The notes under the pieces: model-generated | The model's input: only the letters and a program-made list of their open reading frames with translations | What the model was told of the DNA's origin: nothing | The model's database searches: none | Shown here: in pieces, positions 26,884 through 35,208 of the stretch | Numbering within the stretch: position 1 is the stretch's first letter | Layout of the letters: each line of letters begins with the position of its first letter | Assembly: GCA_002270465.1 (NCBI GenBank) | Contig: NQOF01000008.1 | Span: 215,643 to 279,642 of the forward strand | Reading direction: 5' to 3' | From: Blautia hominis | GTDB lineage: Bacteria; Bacillota; Clostridia; Lachnospirales; Lachnospiraceae | DNA: 64,000 bases | Program-made: the position numbers and the translations under genes

Positions 26884-27915
26884 ATGACAAAGAGAGAGAA
26901 CTGCCTTTTGGCATATCAACACAAGACACCGGCTTATATTCCCTGCTTTTTTACAGATATCGCTTTGATTCAGGCCTGTCCTCAGATGGAGAGGTATACG
27001 GGCCTTTCACAGGGGGAAGATTATTGGGGATGCCACTGGACCTATGAAGACAATATCCATGCCTGCCTTCCAACACCGGGCAAGTATTTTTTTACAGATA
27101 TAGCAGACTGGAAGGATCACATGAAGTTCCCGGATCTGGAAGCTATTGACTGGGAAAAACAGGCGGATATTGATGTTCACTCTGACATACTGGCGTTTGC
27201 TATGGGTTACGGCCTGCATCCCAGAGCGGATGGAAAGTCCATATATGATGATGACAAGGCGAGGGTGTGTATGGTTATAAACGGTATGTTTGAGCGTATG
27301 CACGCGTGTATGGGATTTGAAAATGCGCTGATGGAACTGATTGAGGATCCTGATTCCTGCAAAGATTTTTTCCATGCTATGGCAGACTGGAAGATAGAAT
27401 ACTTTAAGAAAATAGGAAAATATTATGATATAGATATTCTGAATGCACATGATGACTATGGCAGTAATGACCGTATGTTCATGTCCCCGGTTCTATGGCG
27501 CAGTCTGATCAAACCGGAACTGGCAAGGATAGTGGAGGCCTGTCACAACGCGGGAATGCTCTATCAGCACCACAGTTGCGGCTTTATTGAGCCGATAGTT
27601 CCCGATTTGGTGGAAATTGGCTGTGACGCTATTGATACCTTTCAGGCATGTAATAAAAATACACCGGAACTAAAGAGGAAATACGGAGATAAAATAACAT
27701 TTTGCGGCGGTTTTGACAACATGAATGTTCTGGACGTGCCGGGCGTTTCCCCGGAAGCTGTTAAAAAGGAATACCGCCGAGTGATTGATTCCCTGGCACC
27801 CGGCGGGAGTTATGTGATTTACCCCATTGGCGGGACATTTGAGTTCGTAGAGCCATTTTTGGAGGAGCATTTTTCCTACGGGATGCAGTTTTATACAAAT
27901 CCCCAAAACCGATAA
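26884..27915 (+). CDS. Uroporphyrinogen decarboxylase-family (MtaA/MtbA-like) methyltransferase
   Basis: A 343-residue URO-D fold protein. It has the zinc-type motif HHSCG near residue 232 with a later cysteine in FCGGFD, as in MtaA/MtbA methylcobamide:acceptor methyltransferases, and lacks the arginine-rich N-terminus of true HemE. In acetogenic gut bacteria such proteins move methyl groups between corrinoid proteins and tetrahydrofolate or thiols during demethylation of methoxylated or methylated compounds. No corrinoid protein or activase is adjacent, so the partner must be elsewhere. It starts after GGGAGG, is divergent from a PucR regulator, and ends at a terminator. Confidence 0.8.
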   Translation: MTKRENCLLAYQHKTPAYIPCFFTDIALIQACPQMERYTGLSQGEDYWGCHWTYEDNIHACLPTPGKYFFTDIADWKDHMKFPDLEAIDWEKQADIDVHSDILAFAMGYGLHPRADGKSIYDDDKARVCMVINGMFERMHACMGFENALMELIEDPDSCKDFFHAMADWKIEYFKKIGKYYDIDILNAHDDYGSNDRMFMSPVLWRSLIKPELARIVEACHNAGMLYQHHSCGFIEPIVPDLVEIGCDAIDTFQACNKNTPELKRKYGDKITFCGGFDNMNVLDVPGVSPEAVKKEYRRVIDSLAPGGSYVIYPIGGTFEFVEPFLEEHFSYGMQFYTNPQNR

Positions 27916-27925
27916 AGGAACGAAG

Positions 27926-27963
27926 AAATCAAGGGCGGGCAAGCTGCTGCCCTTGATTTTATG
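27926..27963 (+). terminator. Terminator after the methyltransferase-like gene
   Basis: An 11-bp stem (AAATCAAGGGC / GCCCTTGATTT) with a 12-nt loop and T tail. Confidence 0.85.
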
Positions 27964-28027
27964 CTGGACATATACAAACTGATTTATGATAGGCGCCTTC
28001 AGACAGCTTTAAAGAAACAGGTAGAGC

Positions 28028-28070
28028 ACAAAAAATGCTGGATGACCGCATAACTGCGACCTCCAGCATT
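28028..28070 (-). terminator. Terminator downstream of tRNA-Pro
   Basis: On the minus strand, AATGCTGG pairs with CCAGCATT and is followed by TTTTT. It begins 11 nt after the tRNA 3' end. Confidence 0.75.
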
Positions 28071-28080
28071 CACATTTTAA

Positions 28081-28154
28081 TCGGGGCAACAGGATTTGAA
28101 CCTGCGACCTCACGGCCCCCAGCCGTGCGCGCTACCAAGCTACGCCATACCCCG
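28081..28154 (-). tRNA. tRNA-Pro (anticodon TGG)
   Basis: A 74-nt cloverleaf on the minus strand. The acceptor is CGGGGTA with TGCCCCG (one G-U pair) and discriminator A; the anticodon stem CACGG/CCGTG encloses loop CTGGGGG, anticodon TGG; the T arm contains GTTCAAATC. CCA is not encoded. It has its own promoter and terminator. Confidence 0.95.
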
Positions 28155-28166
28155 TAACGATTATTA

Positions 28167-28194
28167 ATTATAACAGAATTTTTGGAAAATGCAA
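28167..28194 (-). promoter_or_regulatory. Promoter of tRNA-Pro
   Basis: On the minus strand TTGCAT, a 16-nt spacer and TATAAT lie just upstream of the tRNA 5' end. Confidence 0.7.
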
Positions 28195-28379
28195 GAAAAA
28201 ATAGAAAAAAAGTTTAATTTTTTTTATTCACATAGTATTTAAGGGAAAAACCGCACATTTTGCCCGGGCTTTCTGAGCCGTTACAGAACAGTTACCCCTG
28301 CAGTTTCCTGGACAAAGGACCGCAGATTCCCCATCTGCAGTCCTCCAATCTGGATAATACAAAAATACGGATAACCATC

Positions 28380-28772
28380 TTAGAAATGGATCACCCTTGG
28401 CTCATCCGTAAACGAGGCAAACGTAGCCACAGCGTCTTTCAGATAGAACACCTGCGTATTTCCGTCGCCTGGCTTATACATGGCTTGTAAGTCAGGGTAA
28501 CCGTCCAGCATATGTTTTTGTGCTTCCACTCTGTCATCCGGTACCGCAGTAGCTGTGATGCGCAGCCAGTGTCCGCCGTCAAATGCGCAGATTTCAATTT
28601 GGGGATTTGCAAGCATTTGTTTGGAGACATCTTTTACTTTACCAGTCTGGATGTAAAGTCTGCCTTCAAATATGTCCACAGTTCCAAAAGGACGAACCCT
28701 TGGCTGGCCGCCCTCTGTGGTTGCCAGATAATACGTCCCGCATTTCTTTAGAAAATCATAAATTTCCTGCAT
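28380..28772 (-). CDS. Pyridoxamine 5'-phosphate oxidase-fold (PPOX) flavoprotein
   Basis: A 130-residue split-barrel protein: LKKCGTYYLATTEGGQPRVRPFG at the N-terminus is the FMN-binding PPOX pattern, and KVKDVSKQMLANPQIEICAFD is a second conserved strand-helix. Relatives in anaerobes bind FMN or F420-like flavins; the substrate is unknown and this is not PdxH. The start follows AGGAGGT. It is a single gene between tRNA-Pro and the divergent SGNH esterase. An imperfect hairpin at 28316-28344 (AGGAC-GCAGAT arms) lies downstream of its stop. Confidence 0.85.
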   Translation of the reverse strand: MQEIYDFLKKCGTYYLATTEGGQPRVRPFGTVDIFEGRLYIQTGKVKDVSKQMLANPQIEICAFDGGHWLRITATAVPDDRVEAQKHMLDGYPDLQAMYKPGDGNTQVFYLKDAVATFASFTDEPRVIHF

Positions 28773-28891
28773 AAAACAGACCTCCTTTGTAAGATTGACA
28801 TTACTTTGCGCCTATACTAGTATTATAGCAAATGCATTTGAAAAAGAAAGCATTATTCATTATTTAAAGGATACAGCAGGAGGAGAAATTA

Positions 28892-29929
28892 TTGAAGATA
28901 GAAGATTTGGACAGCAATTTTAAACAGGTGCAGTCAGAAGCATCATTAACCTACCTGAAGATAACAGATACCGAGGCGGAGATTGAGGGAGTGCTGCCGA
29001 ATACCTGGCAGCGTCTTCCCGATTATGTGCTGGAAGAAATAAACAGGCCGGAGCTCACAGCACTTGCCTATCACACCAGCGGAGCGGTCCTGCGTTTTCA
29101 GACAGATACAAATATCTTGGGTTTGTGTATGGAATTACTGGAACCGGATTTTATGATGTCTCATATGCCCCTCACCGGAAGTGCGGGGATGGATGTGTTT
29201 GTAAACGGCAGCTACGCCGCCACCTTCAGGGCAGAACCGGGAGAGCATGCCGTAAAGGGAGAAATACCCCTTTCAGATGGAAAAGCGGAAATAGACGTAT
29301 ATCTGCCCCTCTATAACGGTGTGCGGGATTTTACTGTTGGAATCAAAGAGAACGCCTGTATTTGGAAACCATTGAAGCATGAAATAGACGAACCGGTTAT
29401 CTTTTATGGTTCTTCCATTACACAGGGCGGCTGTGCCTCCAGAACTTCCAATGCCTATCCTGCTCTTGTGACCAGATGGATGGACGCTGAGATGTACTGC
29501 CTGGGATTTTCGGGCAATGCAAAAGGGGATTTGCCCATTGCCCGGTACATATCCGGACTGCCGGCAAAGTGTCTGATCTATGATTACGACTACAACGCCC
29601 CGGATGCTGCGTTTCTAAAAGCGACGCATGGACCGTTTCTGGAATGTATTCTTTCCCGCAATCCCAAACTTCCGGTGCTGGTTATCTCAAGGCCAAATCC
29701 GGAGTTCAGGTCTGATGAGAACCGGAGCAGAGAGCGCAGGCAGATCATACAGGAGACTGTTTTAAAGTGCAGAAAGAAAGGATATATAGTAAACTTCCTG
29801 GATGGCGCAGAGCTGTTTGGGGAGGAGTCAAGGGAATGCTGTACTGTGGATGGGATTCATCCCAATGACCTGGGATTTTACAGGATAGCAAGGAAAGTCA
29901 TTGAAAAAATACATGTGTTTATCTCTTGA
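28892..29929 (+). CDS. SGNH/GDSL hydrolase with N-terminal beta-sandwich domain
   Basis: A 345-residue protein without a signal peptide. The first ~160 residues are a beta-rich accessory domain; the SGNH domain follows, with the nucleophile in YGSSITQGGCASR near residue 173, a GN block (FSGNAKGDLP), and the catalytic Asp/His in DGIHPND near residue 330. Such two-domain proteins are carbohydrate or small-ester deacetylases. It starts with TTG at 28892, supported by AGGAGGAG at ideal spacing. It is transcribed away from the PPOX gene, and the leuA promoter overlaps its end. Substrate unknown. Confidence 0.85.
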   Translation: MKIEDLDSNFKQVQSEASLTYLKITDTEAEIEGVLPNTWQRLPDYVLEEINRPELTALAYHTSGAVLRFQTDTNILGLCMELLEPDFMMSHMPLTGSAGMDVFVNGSYAATFRAEPGEHAVKGEIPLSDGKAEIDVYLPLYNGVRDFTVGIKENACIWKPLKHEIDEPVIFYGSSITQGGCASRTSNAYPALVTRWMDAEMYCLGFSGNAKGDLPIARYISGLPAKCLIYDYDYNAPDAAFLKATHGPFLECILSRNPKLPVLVISRPNPEFRSDENRSRERRQIIQETVLKCRKKGYIVNFLDGAELFGEESRECCTVDGIHPNDLGFYRIARKVIEKIHVFIS

Positions 29930-29954
29930 CATTTTCTGCAAGGAATGGTATCGT
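29926..29954 (+). promoter_or_regulatory. Promoter for the leuA T-box transcript
   Basis: Consensus TTGACA, a 17-nt spacer and TATCGT; it overlaps the stop codon of the SGNH gene. Predicted start near 29961. Confidence 0.65.
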
Positions 29955-29960
29955 AACTTT

Positions 29961-30291
29961 ATCACAACAGCAACGAGCTGTTGCAATAAGAGAAATGCAT
30001 AGATAAGGATTAGTACAGATTCATATCGGATTTCAGAGAGCCGCTGGCTGGTGTGAAGCGGCAGACGCAGAATCTGGAACTGCCCTTGGAGCAGCTGCCC
30101 GAACTTTCGTAAGGAAACAGTAGACGCAGACGGAACCCCGCCGTTATCAGAAGGGAAAGATATAAGGTGTACATATCTGTATCTTATTAAGCGTATGAAG
30201 TATATTCATAAAGTAGAGTGGTACCGCGCAGGACAGTAGTCTTTCGTCTCTATTACAAGCATATTGTAATAAAGATGAGGGGCTTTTTTTA
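29961..30291 (+). ncRNA. T-box leader (leucine) upstream of leuA
   Basis: A tRNA-sensing attenuator. The conserved T-box core AGAGTGGTACCGCG ends at 30227. Stem I includes AGTA followed by CAGATTC pairing with GAATCTG, and the loop opposite reads GAA-CTG, placing a CTG leucine specifier at 30080-30082, flanked by AAGG/CCTT pairing. AGAGAGCCGC and its partner form the distal stem. The terminator (30238-30284, 13-bp outer helix with many G-U pairs, then TTTTTTT) competes with the antiterminator. Uncharged tRNA-Leu should allow leuA transcription. The specifier assignment is mine from pairing; the T-box call is firm. Confidence 0.92.
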
Positions 30292-30392
30292 TACCGTTTG
30301 GGCAGTTTTAGAAATCCCTGGAGGTCCGGGCATACCGCCTGTCATAAAAGCTTAGATATAGGTATCCATAACAAAGTCAGGAGGAAAAAAGA

Positions 30393-32048
30393 ATGAAAAA
30401 TTGCAGTAAGTACAAGAGACAGTATTTCATGCCGCCGGTAACATGCATGAAGTGGGCGGAAAAGGAGTATGTGGACAAAGCTCCCGTATGGTGCAGCGTT
30501 GACCTGCGTGACGGCAACCAGGCACTTGTTATCCCCATGAATCTGGAACAGAAAGTGGAGTTTTTCAAGCTTCTGGTGGATATTGGATTTAAAGAGATAG
30601 AAGTAGGATTTCCGGCAGCTTCTGAGACAGAGTATACGTTCCTCAGAAAGCTGATCGAGGAGGATCTGATCCCGGATGATGTGACGGTTCAAGTCCTGAC
30701 ACAGGCCAGAGAACATATCATCAAGAAAACATTCGATGCAGTAAAAGGTGCGAAGAATGTAATTGTCCATGTATATAATTCCACCTCCGTTGCACAGCGT
30801 GAGCAGGTGTTCAAGAAATCAAAGGAAGAAATCCTGCAGATTGCAGTGGAAGGTGCGAAACTTTTAAAACAGCTTACAGAGGAAGCAGGGGAAAACTACC
30901 GGTTTGAGTACAGCCCGGAAAGTTTTACAGGAACGGAACCGGAATATGCACTTGAAGTGTGCAACGCAGTGCTGGATATCTGGCAGCCCACCGCAGACAG
31001 GAAACCTATCATTAACCTTCCTGTGACAGTGGAACATTCCATGCCTCATGTATATGCAAGCCAGGTGGAATATATCTGTGAGAACCTGAAGTACAGAGAA
31101 AACGTTATTGTTTCCCTTCATCCCCATAATGACAGAGGATGCGGCGTGGCTGATTCGGAAATGGGACTTCTGGCCGGTGCAGACCGTATAGAGGGCACAC
31201 TTTTTGGAAATGGTGAGAGGACCGGTAATGTGGATATCATTACTTTAGCGCTCAATATGTATTCCCAGGGTGTTGAGCCGAACCTGGACTTCACCGATAT
31301 GAGCGCCATCTGTGAGAAATACGAGGAATTCACAGGCATGAAGATCAGTGAAAGAAGCCCATACTGCGGTGCGCTGGTGTTTGCAGCCTTCTCCGGTTCC
31401 CATCAGGATGCCATTGCAAAAGGCATGCACTGGCTGGATGAAAAGAAGCCGGAACACTGGACCGTTCCGTATCTCCCCATTGATCCAAAAGACGTGGGAA
31501 GGAACTATGACGCAGATGTTATCCGCATAAACAGCCAGTCCGGAAAAGGCGGTGTAGGTTATATTCTGGAAACAAAATACGGACTGAATCTTCCGGCAAA
31601 GATGCGGGAAGCTATGGGATATACAGCAAAGGCTGTCTCAGACCATACACAGAAAGAATTACTGCCTGATCAGATATTCGAGCTGTTCAAAAAGACATTT
31701 GAGAATGTTACATCTCCGCTGGAAATCTGCAGTGTTCACTTCCAGCAGAAGGACGGGGGGATTACCTCACAGGTGACATCCAGCTTTAACGGTCGTGAAG
31801 TGACAACAGAGGCAGCAGGAAACGGACGTCTCAATGCAGTCAGCAACGCACTGAAGAAGGAATACGGTTTCCAGTATGATCTGATAACTTATCAGGAACA
31901 TGCTTTGGAGCAGAGTTCCAGTTCCAAGGCCATTGCCTATGTGGGTATCCGCAAACCGGACGGCAGCCTGGCCTGGGGAGCAGGTGTGGATTCTGACATA
32001 ATCAGGGCATCCATTGACGCATTGGTGACAGCTATTAATAACCGATAA
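30393..32048 (+). CDS. leuA: 2-isopropylmalate synthase
   Basis: A 551-residue enzyme condensing acetyl-CoA with 2-oxoisovalerate, the committed step of leucine synthesis. The catalytic barrel has VDLRDGNQAL near residue 37 and the metal ligands in HPHNDRG near residue 243; the C-terminal regulatory LeuA_dimer domain (from about 430) gives leucine feedback inhibition. The N-terminal extension and length fit the long LeuA type (LeuA2-like, as in Corynebacterium and many Clostridia). The start follows AGGAGG. It is controlled by the upstream leucine T-box and ended by a strong terminator. Confidence 0.96.
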   Translation: MKNCSKYKRQYFMPPVTCMKWAEKEYVDKAPVWCSVDLRDGNQALVIPMNLEQKVEFFKLLVDIGFKEIEVGFPAASETEYTFLRKLIEEDLIPDDVTVQVLTQAREHIIKKTFDAVKGAKNVIVHVYNSTSVAQREQVFKKSKEEILQIAVEGAKLLKQLTEEAGENYRFEYSPESFTGTEPEYALEVCNAVLDIWQPTADRKPIINLPVTVEHSMPHVYASQVEYICENLKYRENVIVSLHPHNDRGCGVADSEMGLLAGADRIEGTLFGNGERTGNVDIITLALNMYSQGVEPNLDFTDMSAICEKYEEFTGMKISERSPYCGALVFAAFSGSHQDAIAKGMHWLDEKKPEHWTVPYLPIDPKDVGRNYDADVIRINSQSGKGGVGYILETKYGLNLPAKMREAMGYTAKAVSDHTQKELLPDQIFELFKKTFENVTSPLEICSVHFQQKDGGITSQVTSSFNGREVTTEAAGNGRLNAVSNALKKEYGFQYDLITYQEHALEQSSSSKAIAYVGIRKPDGSLAWGAGVDSDIIRASIDALVTAINNR

Positions 32049-32105
32049 TGTAACTAAAGAGTATTAACATATTATAAAAGTTATAAAAGAAAATACGCGG
32101 ATTGA

Positions 32106-32147
32106 AAAACCGGGCGCCTGTCAGTTGATATGCGCCCGGTTTTGTTT
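32106..32147 (+). terminator. Terminator after leuA
   Basis: A perfect 12-bp stem (AAAACCGGGCGC / GCGCCCGGTTTT) with a 14-nt loop, then a T-rich tail. Confidence 0.92.
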
Positions 32148-32291
32148 TGCCCTCCCGTCCATATCTTTTTTCATCTAACTGGAGGATATAAAATAATAAT
32201 TCCATAAAGAATACAAAGGAAAAGCATAGTGGAAGGCTTCTAAGGTATGTGATATTATTATATTGTAAATACATACAAAGGAGTTATTATA

Positions 32292-33158
32292 TTGAAAAGC
32301 GGAAAAACAGTAATAAAATTGATTCTGGCTCTTACTATCGGGAGTACGATCGCAGGCTGTTCTGTAAATCCTGTATCCCCTAGGAAACAAATGCCTGAAG
32401 AAGAGATTAAGAAGGAAAGTACGCAGAAGCCGGATATAGAATTAACAAGCCGGCCATTGACATTTAAAACAGATATGGAAGAGCTGGCAGAAAAGATCAT
32501 ACCGGATTATACATTAAGAAAAATTGATAAGTCTTACGAAGGAAATGAGGAGCTTGGAGGCCGGATCCAGAAAAGTGGGACGATAACCAGTATAACATAC
32601 GGTGAGATTGGAGATAAAGCAGTTAGTATTGACGAAAAACAGGCTGCTGCAAAGGCAAATGAGTGGATTAAAACAGCATTTAAAGGGTTTGATGTAAGAC
32701 AACTGGATGATAAGGAGCTTCTGGTGTCGTATATGTGTAAAACAATGTTGGGGGATGAACCGGAAGAATCCGTTATAGGATATAGGTTTGAATATATAAA
32801 CGAATACGATGGTGTAAAAATACAGTATGAAGGTATCAGTGTAATGCTGGATGATTCCGGCATACAGCATGGTACGATTGAATGGAATGAATTTGAAAAA
32901 ACGGACGCAGCAGAATATAACCGATTGGTTCAAAAAGTGGATTTTGAACTATCAAAAATACTACTGGCAAATGCAATAACAAAAGAAAATGAGAAATTGG
33001 GATTTGGTGAAACGGAAGAAGCAAGGATGGCCAATCATGTTGAATTAGTATTTGCAGGAATTGGAGAGGAAGAATACATACCTGCCTGGTACTACGAGAT
33101 GGAAGATGGGAGAACATACTATGTGAATTGTATAGATGGTCAGGTCAGCACTCCCTAA
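32292..33158 (+). CDS. Predicted lipoprotein, unknown function (first of three)
   Basis: A 288-residue protein with a lipobox (STIAGCS, Cys near residue 23) after a short hydrophobic signal. The mature part contains a helical segment (DEKQAAAKANEWIKTAFKGF) followed by strands, and ends with AWYYEMEDGRTYYVNCIDGQV, which resembles the YcdB/PepSY-type beta repeat that often binds or inhibits peptidases; this comparison is by eye. The start is TTG 32292 with AAGGAG upstream. Two further lipoprotein genes follow in the same direction, 51 and 131 nt apart, then a SleB-like hydrolase. Confidence 0.72.
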   Translation: MKSGKTVIKLILALTIGSTIAGCSVNPVSPRKQMPEEEIKKESTQKPDIELTSRPLTFKTDMEELAEKIIPDYTLRKIDKSYEGNEELGGRIQKSGTITSITYGEIGDKAVSIDEKQAAAKANEWIKTAFKGFDVRQLDDKELLVSYMCKTMLGDEPEESVIGYRFEYINEYDGVKIQYEGISVMLDDSGIQHGTIEWNEFEKTDAAEYNRLVQKVDFELSKILLANAITKENEKLGFGETEEARMANHVELVFAGIGEEEYIPAWYYEMEDGRTYYVNCIDGQVSTP

Positions 33159-33209
33159 CTTTTGGGGATTATGTCATTGATCTTTTATCTTTAGGGAGGA
33201 AGGAACTTG

Positions 33210-33935
33210 ATGAAAATAAGAAAGGGCGCAATACTGATGCTTTGTTCCTTATGTCTTACAGGCTGCAGCGGTGTAAGAAAATTAAAAATAAATACAGAGG
33301 AGATCACAAAAGATACGATCGTATCCTGTAATGATCAAGTGATTTACGAATATGATGCTTCTTACCCCGATATCGCGTCACTGGTCAAAGATAGTGATGT
33401 GATCGTCTACGGCAAAGCTGAAGGCATCCGTTATTACATTGACTGGTACGGCATGTGCCACACAAAAGCAGATATTACAGTTCTGCGGTCTTTCAAAGGA
33501 AACTATAAAGAAGGAAAACAAATTAAAATAGTAAAAGACCAGGGATATGTATCCGTAAAGGATTATATGGACCAAATCTGGTCCAAGGAGGAAAAGAAAA
33601 GCTATCGCCGGATATATGAACAGTACAGCGATGAAGAGTTAGAACATATCTATCTGCAGCAGACAGAGAAAGATGATATTATGCTGGAAACAAACCAGAG
33701 AAGTGTCTATTTTCTTCAAAAATCCGCAGATTACAATGCGGACAGAACCTATACCAGAATAAACGGACCGGAAGGGGAGTATATGGAAATAGATGACGAT
33801 TGTTTTGTCAGGGTGAATACACTCTGGGATCACCGCAACCGTGCAGAGGTGCAGGAAAACATGGATTTAGAAGAAGGTATGGATGACATGTTTACTTTGG
33901 AGGAGATTGCGTCTCAGATACATGCAGCAGAATAA
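33210..33935 (+). CDS. Predicted lipoprotein, unknown function (second of three)
   Basis: A 241-residue protein with a signal and lipobox (LCLTGCSG, Cys near residue 19). The mature part has a beta-rich core (SLVKDSDVIVYGKAEGIRYY ... TKADITVLRSFKGNYKEGKQIKIVKDQG), a pattern I have seen only in uncharacterised Firmicute lipoproteins, and a long acidic C-terminal half. ATG 33210 follows GGGAGGAAGG. It is probably cotranscribed with the preceding lipoprotein gene. No catalytic motif is evident. Confidence 0.7.
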   Translation: MKIRKGAILMLCSLCLTGCSGVRKLKINTEEITKDTIVSCNDQVIYEYDASYPDIASLVKDSDVIVYGKAEGIRYYIDWYGMCHTKADITVLRSFKGNYKEGKQIKIVKDQGYVSVKDYMDQIWSKEEKKSYRRIYEQYSDEELEHIYLQQTEKDDIMLETNQRSVYFLQKSADYNADRTYTRINGPEGEYMEIDDDCFVRVNTLWDHRNRAEVQENMDLEEGMDDMFTLEEIASQIHAAE

Positions 33936-34066
33936 ACGTCCTTCTAAACGAACCGATCAGATGTTAAGCCATTATTTTTGATATATGCAACAAAAGCAGA
34001 AGCCGCAGACACTTAATAGGGAAGGGTAACGATTGCTGTGTATATCAGAAAATGAGGTGAAACTTT

Positions 34067-34957
34067 ATGAAAAAGACAAAGGGAAAAAAGAGCGGCCGTA
34101 TTTTTATTTTGGTATCAGCATTATGTGTGGCATTGCTGATAGGTTGTGTACCCATAACAAGTGACGGGAATAAACGATCCGGAGCGGAAAGTAATGGGGC
34201 TTCAGAAGAGGAAAAGATACCTCAGGAGGAAGAGGGAACTTCACAGCAGGAAATTGAAATTACCGGAAAGGTGATCAGGGTAGACGAAAATTCGATTCTG
34301 TTTTTGCAGGATAGGGAAGAGAGTGGGGGACTGGCTGACTTTGACACAAGTGCCCCTCTTTTTTATGATAAGCACGGAAAGAAAATAGAGCGGGAGGCTC
34401 TGCGCCCCGGAATGCGGATCCGTCTCTCAGCTGCCGCAAATGGAACTTATATGGAACGTTATCCTCTGGGAATCACAGGCGTTCAGAAAGTCTGTGTTTT
34501 GGAACAGCAGAATGACATGATCGGCCTGTATCTGGACATCCTGAAGGAAATCTACGATACAGATGCGGCCTTGAACGATGATATCAGCACAGTGGCTCTT
34601 GATCTGACAGAGGCGGAGAATCTGACGGAACAGGAGAAGGAGAGCATTCGCTTCCTTTTGTGGTCACAGCTAACAAAGGAACAGACACATTTAGCGGACA
34701 GCGCCACAAAACCCTTAAATGTGATTTTATCTACCTGGGAGGAACTGACACAAGAGGGACTGATCGATGTGGGGAACCTGTATTTTCCGGAAGGGGTTTT
34801 GATAACCATGAAAGCGGGAGAGACGAAAAATAACAGCTTCCGGTTTGATGTGGAAAAATGGCGTTCCGGTCTTGGGGCTATTGGGTATGAATCCTGCAAA
34901 GGAACATTTAAAGACGGAGCAGGAACTTACCGCCTGGGGGACGCATGGATATCCTGA
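34067..34957 (+). CDS. Predicted lipoprotein, unknown function (third of three)
   Basis: A 296-residue protein with a lysine-rich start, hydrophobic core and lipobox (LLIGCVP, Cys near residue 27), then a long Glu/Ser-rich linker. An OB-like or SH3-like small beta domain follows (EITGKVIRVDENSILFLQD ... LRPGMRIRLSA), then a helical/acidic region and a C-terminal strand pair. No enzyme motif was recognised. GAGGTG precedes the start. It may belong with the two preceding lipoprotein genes, although the 131-nt gap leaves room for its own promoter. Confidence 0.7.
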   Translation: MKKTKGKKSGRIFILVSALCVALLIGCVPITSDGNKRSGAESNGASEEEKIPQEEEGTSQQEIEITGKVIRVDENSILFLQDREESGGLADFDTSAPLFYDKHGKKIEREALRPGMRIRLSAAANGTYMERYPLGITGVQKVCVLEQQNDMIGLYLDILKEIYDTDAALNDDISTVALDLTEAENLTEQEKESIRFLLWSQLTKEQTHLADSATKPLNVILSTWEELTQEGLIDVGNLYFPEGVLITMKAGETKNNSFRFDVEKWRSGLGAIGYESCKGTFKDGAGTYRLGDAWIS

Positions 34958-35093
34958 GCAGATAGAATAAAAGTAAATACAGATAGTCACTGATTTTAGT
35001 GAAATAGAGGAAAAAAGCACGAAAAAGTGTATAAAATACTCGTCAGTAAATTAGATAATATTGTGAAGATTAGCTAAAAGACGCCCCGGCTTA

Positions 35094-35123
35094 TTGACTT
35101 CCATTGCCTAAATATTTTATAAT
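35094..35123 (+). promoter_or_regulatory. Promoter for the SleB-like hydrolase gene
   Basis: TTGACT, an 18-nt spacer and TATAAT; predicted start near 35130, about 80 nt before the gene. Confidence 0.6.
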
Positions 35124-35208
35124 CCATATAATTCATGACATCAGTATCGGAACAAAGAGTTATGACTGGTGTCTATTCGACTAAGAAAAACAGGCAAAGG
35201 AAAAAGGT

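Noticed and set aside
28261-28300. A further copy of the 27-bp repeat
   Set aside because: Only one half (AACAGTTAC) is present here and no matching GTAACTG arm lies at the right distance.
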